From the NCBI RefSeq assembly GCF_003269275.1, contig NZ_QLTS01000002.1, forward strand, positions 152,018-216,017: a stretch of DNA of 64,000 nt, given 5' to 3'. The notes beneath the pieces were generated by a model. That model ran no database searches, was not told the DNA's origin, and saw only the letters and a program-made list of their open reading frames with translations. The stretch is from Phascolarctobacterium faecium DSM 14760 (lineage in GTDB: Bacteria; Bacillota; Negativicutes; Acidaminococcales; Acidaminococcaceae). Positions 58,998 to 64,000 of this stretch are shown piece by piece (the first letter of the stretch is position 1; each line of letters begins with the position of its first letter). A program made the position numbers and the translations under genes.

Positions 58998-59788
58998 ATT
59001 TCATCTTTCCTTTCCTTCTGTACTGCCAGCTCGGCAGGCGTAATCTCCGGGTGCTTATACCGAGTTTTCTGATCGGGTTTTAAACGTCCCAGGCTGATAG
59101 CATTCTGCGGACACCAGTGCGCACAACCGAAGCAATGCACACACTCGCTGCCAAAAGCAGGCTTACCAGCTGCCATAGTTATATTGCCCGCGGGGCAGAC
59201 CTCGGCACAAATGCCGCAGCCGACACATTTATCATCAGCGCAGCTCAGCTTACCGAACTGCTTGATCTTATCCAGCACCCACATACCGGCAGCTGTACCG
59301 CCATACTTCCACAAAAAACCACGATCCAGATGCTGATAATTATCATACTTATTTTTGATATTACGGGCGATCAGTCCCAATTCAGCCGGAGCGTTGCGCA
59401 GCAGCTTCTCCTGACGTGCCTGCGGCGAAGGAAAGACGATACTGTTATCAGGCAGCGCCACCTGAGCGCCATATGATAACCGCAGCTCACGCTGCTTTAA
59501 AAGCTCTTTCCCCTGACCCAGCGCCTGTCCAGACATCGCGCCCATAGTCACTACTAAAAAGATATACTGAGGCACCATTTTCACCTGCTGCAGAAAAGCC
59601 TCCACTACAGGCGGCAGCGCCATACAATAAACAGGGCAGACGATACCGACAACTTCGTCCTGCACCTCGTAAGGCGCTTTTAAATAACCGGTAATGCCTT
59701 CCAGCCGGCACTGCTCCAGTTCCTGCGCGATACTTTTAGCGGCATACAGGCTGTTACCTGTGCCACTCAAATAAAAAATCACTGCCAT
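58994..59788 (-). CDS. EFR1-family flavodoxin/ferredoxin protein
   Basis: A 264-residue protein: flavodoxin-like domain with FMN loop SGTGNSLYAAK (residues 8-18) and VCPVYCMALPP, and two C-terminal 4Fe-4S motifs (CVGCGICAEVC, CVHCFGCAHWC). It should exchange electrons between ferredoxin and flavins. It is the first gene of an operon with two GlcD-type oxidases, joined to the first by ATGA overlap, so it is a likely electron acceptor for hydroxy-acid oxidation. Start at 59788 follows GAGGCG; the frame extends 11 codons upstream without a site. Confidence 0.88.
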   Translation of the reverse strand: MAVIFYLSGTGNSLYAAKSIAQELEQCRLEGITGYLKAPYEVQDEVVGIVCPVYCMALPPVVEAFLQQVKMVPQYIFLVVTMGAMSGQALGQGKELLKQRELRLSYGAQVALPDNSIVFPSPQARQEKLLRNAPAELGLIARNIKNKYDNYQHLDRGFLWKYGGTAAGMWVLDKIKQFGKLSCADDKCVGCGICAEVCPAGNITMAAGKPAFGSECVHCFGCAHWCPQNAISLGRLKPDQKTRYKHPEITPAELAVQKERKDEI

Positions 59789-59903
59789 GAGGTTCGCCTC
59801 GCTTCTTTGATAATCCGTCAAACGGCAGATAAATAACCGCTTCCATTATATACCAAATGAAGTTGGATAGTCAAAAACGACATATGATCCAAATTTATCT
59901 GCT

Positions 59904-59934
59904 AATAAAAAAAGACACCCGTAAGAGCGTCTTT
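59904..59934 (-). terminator. Terminator of the hypothetical exported protein gene
   Basis: Stem AAAAGAC / GTCTTTT with a 12-base loop (about 59909-59934) and a U run on the minus strand. Confidence 0.55.
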
Positions 59935-60006
59935 TCATTCCTGCTATTATCATCAACTATCCGTACCAGCTCCATTAGCTATAAAGAGCAAATACACACC
60001 TTTATT

Positions 60007-60525
60007 CTAACGATTTGCAAAAACATCATATTCTGTTATCGTTATTTTATCACTCATAAATCTTTTTTCAGTATCTCTGTAAAATTCAACTTTTGTTTTC
60101 TCCCATTTACCCTTCTGATAGCCATAGTAAAAGCGCCAGTGCTGCATAGCATTAGAAAGATATGATTTCTCTGCTTTGGAGGCTTCTTCTTTGGTAGGAT
60201 AACTGCCTGTAAATATTTCAGTGTATCGCTCAACATCAAGTATGCCTATATAAGGGTACATGACAGAATCATTTTTTTTAACATCCAAAGAATAAACAGG
60301 TTCCAGATTCCGCACCTTGAACCAATGTCCTGAACCCTGCAGTCCATGTTTAGAGGGATCAAAATAACGTATGTGGACAGCATCTTTTTTATAGGTAGCG
60401 AGAACAGGCTGCATAATATCCTGCACATGCACTTTAAAAGAATCCACTACAACCTGCTCATCAGCTAAACAAGAAGCGCAGACCAAAAGCAATGCCATAA
60501 TTAAAATCAGCAAACGTTTTGTCAT
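60007..60525 (-). CDS. Hypothetical exported protein
   Basis: A 172-residue protein that I do not recognise. Residues 1-22 form a signal peptide (MTKRLLILIMALLLVCASCLADE) with possible cleavage after Ala; a lipobox-like ASC is present but weak. The mature part is charged and rich in Tyr and Lys, with a SPOR-like middle section: a tetratyrosine-poor stretch EIFTGSYPTKEEASKAEKSYL recalls the repeat of sporulation-related peptidoglycan-binding domains, but this is too weak to call. Start at 60525 follows AAAGGGTGAG. AT-rich, monocistronic, between two terminators. Confidence 0.7.
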   Translation of the reverse strand: MTKRLLILIMALLLVCASCLADEQVVVDSFKVHVQDIMQPVLATYKKDAVHIRYFDPSKHGLQGSGHWFKVRNLEPVYSLDVKKNDSVMYPYIGILDVERYTEIFTGSYPTKEEASKAEKSYLSNAMQHWRFYYGYQKGKWEKTKVEFYRDTEKRFMSDKITITEYDVFANR

Positions 60526-60618
60526 TTCTCTCACCCTTTCAGCTTGATTATACAATGCTGAAATTTTACATTAAATCAAATTTACAATGCAACTTCTTTT
60601 ATTTTCTGAACTGCTGTT

Positions 60619-60648
60619 ACAAAAAGCTCTGTCAACGCAGAGTTTTTT
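60619..60648 (-). terminator. Terminator of the FadL-type gene
   Basis: Stem around CTCTG / CAGAG (60627-60631, 60638-60642), extended by A/T pairs, U-rich on the minus strand. Confidence 0.65.
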
Positions 60649-60663
60649 GCTTAGCTATTTATA

Positions 60664-61896
60664 TCAGAAATTACGCTGATAGCTGATACCGACAACTTTA
60701 GCATAGTTATCATGGCTGCGGGCGGTATCATAAGTATCACCAGCTGCTACATGTCCTTTGATGCTCAACCCATCGATATCGATAAAGCCCAAGGTCATGG
60801 CAAGCGTCTGTTTTTTATCGTGGTACTGGAAGCCCAGACTGTAGGTGCGGCGGGCACCGGTCGGCACGATAAAATCGGCGCCGTCAAAAGGTATTACCGA
60901 TTCATCATAAGCATAACCGCCCATGATGGTATATTTGTCACTCAGTTTATGTTCTACGCCCAAAGCATAACGCCAGCCGTTGCTCCAGTTTTTTGGAGAA
61001 GCAATAGTTCCTAAACCTTCAATGTCGATATTCAAAGCATCATAAGTACTCCATTTGGTATAGGTACCGTTCAATTCTACCCGAGTACGGTCATCAAATT
61101 TATGATTGTAACCAATAGCCCAGCTGTCGGGCAAAGTTACTTTGCCATAGGCATCTCTTTTTATACTCATACCATTTACCATATAAGCTTTAAAATCTGC
61201 TTCCATACTGTGAGTCACCTTGCTGCGGTAAACCAGGCCGATCTCATTTTTAGAATCAAAAGCATAATTGGCAGCCGCATTCCAGCCTAAAGCCCAGCTT
61301 TCGCCCTTTGTTTGCGTAGCTGCACCCCCCATAAATGGAATTTGAGAATTTTTCTGCAGTTCCAGACCCACATAATTGACTTCCGCCCCCACGGCCGCAC
61401 TCCACTTGTTGTCAAACTTGCGGGCATAGGTCGGCGTCAGGCTGGCGCCGTTCAAGCGAGAGAAAAAGGCATTAGATGCAACTTTAGAATCCCGTTCAAA
61501 TTCTGAGATCATGCCGAAACGGCTGAACAACCCTACACCAATCCAGTCTTTGTCGTTGAGCTGTTTGACATAGTAATTGCCGGGAGCCCAACCGGCATGT
61601 ACGACGTTTTTACCTTCGTCAATAGACTTTCCTGTAGCGTCATAAGCCGTATATTTGCCATGCGGGCTGATATAAACCGCACTCTGTTTAAAAGCTTCGC
61701 CCCGCACTTTGGTGATTGACGCCGGATTGTAGGCAATATTGGCGGCGTCATTCTCAGCAAACATTCGCGCTCCGCCCATAGCCACACCTTCAGCTGACCA
61801 CTCGTTGATCGCAAAGCCTTCGGCCCCAGCATCGACAGCCGGCACAGACAAAACACAGGCCAACCCTATTATCGTAAAATGTTTCTTTAAAAACAA
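60664..61896 (-). CDS. OmpP1/FadL/TodX-family outer-membrane transport protein
   Basis: A 410-residue predicted beta-barrel. After a signal peptide (MFLKKHFTIIGLACVLSVPAVDAG) the mature protein begins EGFAINEWSAEGVAMGGARMFAENDAANIAYNPA, the N-terminal hatch pattern of FadL, and ends in an aromatic strand (VGISYQRNF) as outer-membrane barrels do. FadL proteins let long-chain fatty acids or other hydrophobic molecules across the outer membrane. Start is TTG at 61896, six bases after GAGGTG; no ATG has a site. It is divergent from a MarR regulator with a strong palindrome between, so MarR may control it. Confidence 0.88.
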   Translation of the reverse strand: MFLKKHFTIIGLACVLSVPAVDAGAEGFAINEWSAEGVAMGGARMFAENDAANIAYNPASITKVRGEAFKQSAVYISPHGKYTAYDATGKSIDEGKNVVHAGWAPGNYYVKQLNDKDWIGVGLFSRFGMISEFERDSKVASNAFFSRLNGASLTPTYARKFDNKWSAAVGAEVNYVGLELQKNSQIPFMGGAATQTKGESWALGWNAAANYAFDSKNEIGLVYRSKVTHSMEADFKAYMVNGMSIKRDAYGKVTLPDSWAIGYNHKFDDRTRVELNGTYTKWSTYDALNIDIEGLGTIASPKNWSNGWRYALGVEHKLSDKYTIMGGYAYDESVIPFDGADFIVPTGARRTYSLGFQYHDKKQTLAMTLGFIDIDGLSIKGHVAAGDTYDTARSHDNYAKVVGISYQRNF

Positions 61897-62046
61897 AACA
61901 GACACCTCACAATTAACAAAATTTTCCAATATTAATAACAATATTTTAACAGCTTTTGCTTTTTATTGTGGAGAAAGTTTTAATCCAACAATTAAATTAT
62001 TTTTTATAATATATTTAGCTTGCATTTTTCAACCTTTTACGTCATA

Positions 62047-62072
62047 ATATTAGTTGAAAGTTCAACTAATAT
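62047..62072. promoter_or_regulatory. 26-bp palindromic operator at the marR promoter
   Basis: Perfect inverted repeat ATATTAGTTGAA-AG-TTCAACTAATAT, 14 bp before the marR start codon and 150 bp from the divergent FadL gene. Size and symmetry match MarR-type operators. Confidence 0.75.
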
Positions 62073-62085
62073 GGCGGTGAATATT

Positions 62086-62685
62086 ATGACAAAACTGCAT
62101 AATGACCTACTGCGTGACATCGGCACGCTGGCGCGCACGATCCACTATCTTCATGATCTGCATTTTAAGGAACTGGCGCTGCAACGGGGACAGTTTATTT
62201 TTCTGACCCGGATCTGCGAAAATACGGGTATCAATCAAAACGATTTATCGCTCTTATTAAAAGTCGATAAATCTACGACTGCCAAAGCTGTCCAAAAATT
62301 GACCGCTGCCGGTTATATAAACAGGCAGCGCAGCAGCGAAGACCAGCGGCACTGGCAGCTTTTCCCAACAGAAAAAGCTCTCCTGCTCTACGATCAAATC
62401 ATCACTGAAGAAAACACCAGCCTGCAGTTGTGTCTGCAAAATTTTACAGCGTCAGAACGCAAAGAACTGAACAGGCTGTTCAAAAAAATGTGTGCCAATC
62501 TGGAAACACACTGGCAAAAAACAAAGGGTCAAAAACAAAGGGTCAAAAACAAAGAATCGAGGTGCAATGATGCTGCGTTTGGCAACTATGCAGGATTTAA
62601 CACGGATCATGGCTATCGTGCAGGATACGGTCAGGGAAATGCACGCTTACGGCAACTACCAGTGGGACGAGGTTTATCCAACTGA
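62086..62685 (+). CDS. MarR-family regulator with C-terminal overlap into the GNAT gene
   Basis: A 199-residue protein; the first ~145 residues are a MarR winged helix (NDLSLLLKVDKSTTAKAVQKLTAAGYINRQRSSEDQRHW) and dimer helices. The remaining ~55 residues are read from a 14-bp tandem repeat and then out of frame through the start of the acetyltransferase gene, overlapping it by 116 bases; that tail has no family signature. Start at 62086 is 6 to 8 bases after GGCGGTG; ATG at 62071 is possible but inside the operator. Likely autorepressed through the palindrome. The long overlap suggests a recent repeat-driven frameshift near the 3' end. Confidence 0.85.
   Translation: MTKLHNDLLRDIGTLARTIHYLHDLHFKELALQRGQFIFLTRICENTGINQNDLSLLLKVDKSTTAKAVQKLTAAGYINRQRSSEDQRHWQLFPTEKALLLYDQIITEENTSLQLCLQNFTASERKELNRLFKKMCANLETHWQKTKGQKQRVKNKESRCNDAAFGNYAGFNTDHGYRAGYGQGNARLRQLPVGRGLSN
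62515..62557 (+). repeat. Tandem 14-bp repeat at the marR/GNAT junction
   Basis: Three units: CAAAAAACAAAGGGT (15 bp, one extra A), CAAAAACAAAGGGT and CAAAAACAAAGAAT (14 bp each). Unit length is not a multiple of three, so copy-number change shifts the marR frame. Confidence 0.85.
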
Positions 62686-63064
62686 ACAGGATTTTGCCGC
62701 AGACATCACCCAAGGCGATCTTTTTGTATCAGAAGCTGAAGGACAGATCTGCGGCCTGATCTGCATCAATCAGACCGAACCAGCTGTTTATGCTGATGCC
62801 GGCTGGACTTTGGCGGAAAAAGCCCTGGTCCTGCATCGCATGGCAGTTGACCCGGACCTGCGCGGCCGCGGTACCGGCTCTGAATTGCTGCAGCAGGCTG
62901 AAACGCTCGCTCTCAGTCTGGGACTGCGTTATTTAAAAACAGATACCTACGCCCTGAACGAAAAAGCTCAGCAGCTGTTTCTAAAGCACGGCTATCATTT
63001 CTGCGGTGAAATCCAGTTCCGTAAAATGGAGCACCAGTTTTACTGTTATGAAAAAGTACTGTAA
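62570..63064 (+). CDS. GNAT-family N-acetyltransferase
   Basis: A 164-residue acetyltransferase. The acetyl-CoA pyrophosphate loop is present as VDPDLRGRGTGSELLQ (Q/RxxGxG/A motif), preceded by LHRMAV, and followed by LKTDTYALNEKAQQLFLKHGY. The family acetylates amino groups of small molecules or proteins; the substrate is unknown. ATG at 62570 (or the adjacent one at 62567) follows GAGGTG. It overlaps the marR tail and is probably cotranscribed with it. Its frame is open upstream through the 14-bp repeat, so a marR-GNAT fusion would arise by one extra repeat unit. Confidence 0.88.
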   Translation: MLRLATMQDLTRIMAIVQDTVREMHAYGNYQWDEVYPTEQDFAADITQGDLFVSEAEGQICGLICINQTEPAVYADAGWTLAEKALVLHRMAVDPDLRGRGTGSELLQQAETLALSLGLRYLKTDTYALNEKAQQLFLKHGYHFCGEIQFRKMEHQFYCYEKVL

Positions 63065-63066
63065 AA

Positions 63067-63099
63067 TAAAAACACACCCTTTAAAAAGGGTGTGTTTTT
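63067..63099. terminator. Shared bidirectional terminator
   Basis: Stem AAAACACACCCTT / AAGGGTGTGTTTT (63069-63081, 63086-63098) between the convergent GNAT and queC genes. Confidence 0.9.
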
Positions 63100-63101
63100 A
63101 C

Positions 63102-63779
63102 TTATAAAGCAGGGTCGTCCACGCCGTTGGCCTTAAAGGCATTGGCCCTGTCGATGCAGGTGCCGCATTCGCCGCACGGCCTGTCGCCTCCTTCATAGCA
63201 CGACCAAGTATATTGATAAGGAGCACCCAAATTCAGTCCCAGCTCCACTATTTGCGCTTTATTTTTATTCAGCAGCGGTGCTTCCAGATGACACAATTTA
63301 CCGCTGCCTTCATAAATGGCAGTATCCATAGCCGCATAAAACTCCGGCGTACAATCCGGATAAGCCCGTCCAGCCGCATCGTCAGCATGAGCGCCATAAC
63401 AGATCGCATCAGCTCCCAATGAAATGGCAATAGCGGCAGCAGCGCTGATCAAAAGGCCATTGCGAAACGGTACATAAGTCGCTACCGTACCTTCGCCATG
63501 CTCAGCCAGCTGCTGCGCGTAGCTTTTATGTTCGATGGCTTCACTGCTGGCAGCCAGCAGTGAGCAATTACTATAGGACATGATGCCGGCAATATCCTGC
63601 TCCAGTAAACGTACACCATAATAAGCCGCAACCTTACGGGCTGCTGCCATTTCCCTGCTGTGCTTCTGCCCGTAAAAAACACACAGCGCCGTGACATTTT
63701 CCGCACCGCAGACCTGCACAGCCTGCGCCAGACAGGTGGTGCTGTCGATACCGCCGCTTAATAACACTACTTTTTTCAT
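63102..63779 (-). CDS. queC: 7-cyano-7-deazaguanine synthase QueC
   Basis: A 225-residue PP-loop enzyme that converts 7-carboxy-7-deazaguanine to preQ0 with ATP and ammonia in queuosine synthesis. PP-loop LSGGIDSTT is at residues 7-15, the segment YVPFRNGLLISAAAAIA follows, and the zinc site is the four-Cys cluster SCYEGGDRPCGECGTC near the C terminus. The start at 63779 is set by GGAGG; the longer open frame upstream is out of frame with the previous gene and unsupported. The preceding gene on the same strand ends 13 bases before. queD, queE and queF are not in the window. Confidence 0.96.
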   Translation of the reverse strand: MKKVVLLSGGIDSTTCLAQAVQVCGAENVTALCVFYGQKHSREMAAARKVAAYYGVRLLEQDIAGIMSYSNCSLLAASSEAIEHKSYAQQLAEHGEGTVATYVPFRNGLLISAAAAIAISLGADAICYGAHADDAAGRAYPDCTPEFYAAMDTAIYEGSGKLCHLEAPLLNKNKAQIVELGLNLGAPYQYTWSCYEGGDRPCGECGTCIDRANAFKANGVDDPAL

Positions 63780-63792
63780 ACTGCAACCTCCG

Positions 63793-64000
63793 TCACAGAT
63801 CGCGCCTGATGATGGCAGGCGGTAATTCTTCCCAGGGCTTGTATTGAATCGTGCTGCAAAATACATAAGCCTTATAACGGTCGGCAGCTGTTTCAGCCGT
63901 TGCCGCTTTGGCCAGATCACGCTCACCGGCTTCACTGACCGGATAATACCTGAAAGCCTCCGCAAACAGCTGTGCCGCTTTTTCGTCATCACCATTATTA
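63793..64000 (-). CDS. C-terminal fragment of an unrecognised protein (truncated by window edge)
   Basis: The last ~68 codons of a gene that starts beyond the window. The frame reads from NNGDDEKAAQLFAEAFRYY through DRYKAYVFCSTIQYKPW to PAIIRRDL and a TGA at 63795-63793. The Ala-rich helix with AQLFAEAFRYYP recalls a tetratricopeptide repeat, but the sample is too short to call. It ends 13 bases before queC and carries queC's ribosome site just beyond its stop, so the two are probably cotranscribed. This frame, not the one fused to queC, shows normal coding character. Confidence 0.6.
   Translation of the reverse strand, partial: NNGDDEKAAQLFAEAFRYYPVSEAGERDLAKAATAETAADRYKAYVFCSTIQYKPWEELPPAIIRRDL

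Noticed and set aside
59830-59870. Promoter before the EFR1-glcD operon as a MerR-type site
   Set aside because: TTGACT and TATAAT are 18 bp apart and the spacer has a CCAA/TTGG dyad instead; probably a different regulator.
63102-63995. QueC with a 72-residue N-terminal extension
   Set aside because: The extension has no ribosome site or homology, while the QueC start at 63779 has GGAGG; another frame of the same stretch encodes the C terminus of the upstream gene.

Overview
The window looks like a chromosome segment of a diderm Firmicute of the class Negativicutes. The Firmicutes-type core is clear: the dnaX-ebfC-recR-bofA cluster next to an SRP RNA, the walJ-like/htrA/rlmH order, a fakB-fakA pair, a LytR-CpsA-Psr protein and BofA. 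These sit beside outer-membrane proteins that monoderms lack: an autotransporter with a C-terminal beta-barrel and a FadL/OmpP1-type porin. Metabolic content (lactate/glycolate-type FAD oxidases, acyl-CoA ligase, flavodoxin/ferredoxin proteins) fits an anaerobic gut-type organism, perhaps an Acidaminococcaceae/Phascolarctobacterium relative. The genus is inference only.

Layout. 1-9.8 kb: 3' end of a cytosine-deaminase-like gene, a universal stress protein, larE with an acyl-CoA ligase, a divergent hotdog thioesterase, an iron-sulfur flavoprotein, an MFS exporter, an ECF-type S component and a polar amino-acid ABC transporter. 10.4-15.1 kb: a translationally coupled surface-glycoprotein cassette (O-heptosyltransferase, methyltransferase, repeat-rich autotransporter). 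15.4-23.1 kb: a low-GC HD-hydrolase/YwgA-like pair, a MATE exporter, an ABC-F ATPase, and a HerA-like ATPase / barnase lipoprotein / barstar operon. 23.2-26 kb: a ZTP riboswitch controlling an oxalate/formate-type MFS gene, then a two-gene chromate-type transporter. 26-32.5 kb (plus 4.7-5.4 kb): a redox/aldehyde-stress island around a MerR regulator. 32.5-45 kb: rlmH, htrA, walJ-like, deoC, a PerR-like Fur protein, tex, a GGDEF-EAL protein, a ferredoxin, a split LysO exporter, fakA and fakB. 45.6-54 kb: LCP protein, Nudix hydrolase, DAACS symporter, ThiD/PdxK kinase, bofA-recR-ebfC-dnaX, SRP RNA and tRNA-Ser(GGA). 54-64 kb: tandem USP protein, CorA-like protein, a flavodoxin/ferredoxin protein with two GlcD-type oxidases, a FadL porin, a MarR/GNAT pair and queC.

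How genes work together. Six promoters in the window share an unusual architecture: -35 and -10 boxes exactly 19 bp apart, with a GAG-N4-CTC dyad between them. This is the form used by MerR-family activators. They stand before the MerR gene itself, before the iron-sulfur flavoprotein, NapH-like ferredoxin, cyclophilin-fold lipoprotein, cupin-alcohol dehydrogenase and lipoprotein flavodoxin genes. I infer one regulon for electrophile/redox stress, with several members predicted to act outside the cytoplasmic membrane.

Most promising leads are this MerR regulon, the methyltransferase inserted in the autotransporter O-heptosylation cassette (with a G7 tract in its candidate promoter), the ZTP-riboswitch-controlled OFA transporter, the lipoprotein barnase, a candidate dnaX frameshift site, and a 14-bp tandem repeat whose gain would fuse a MarR regulator to a GNAT acetyltransferase. 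No CRISPR array, transposase or prophage was seen.
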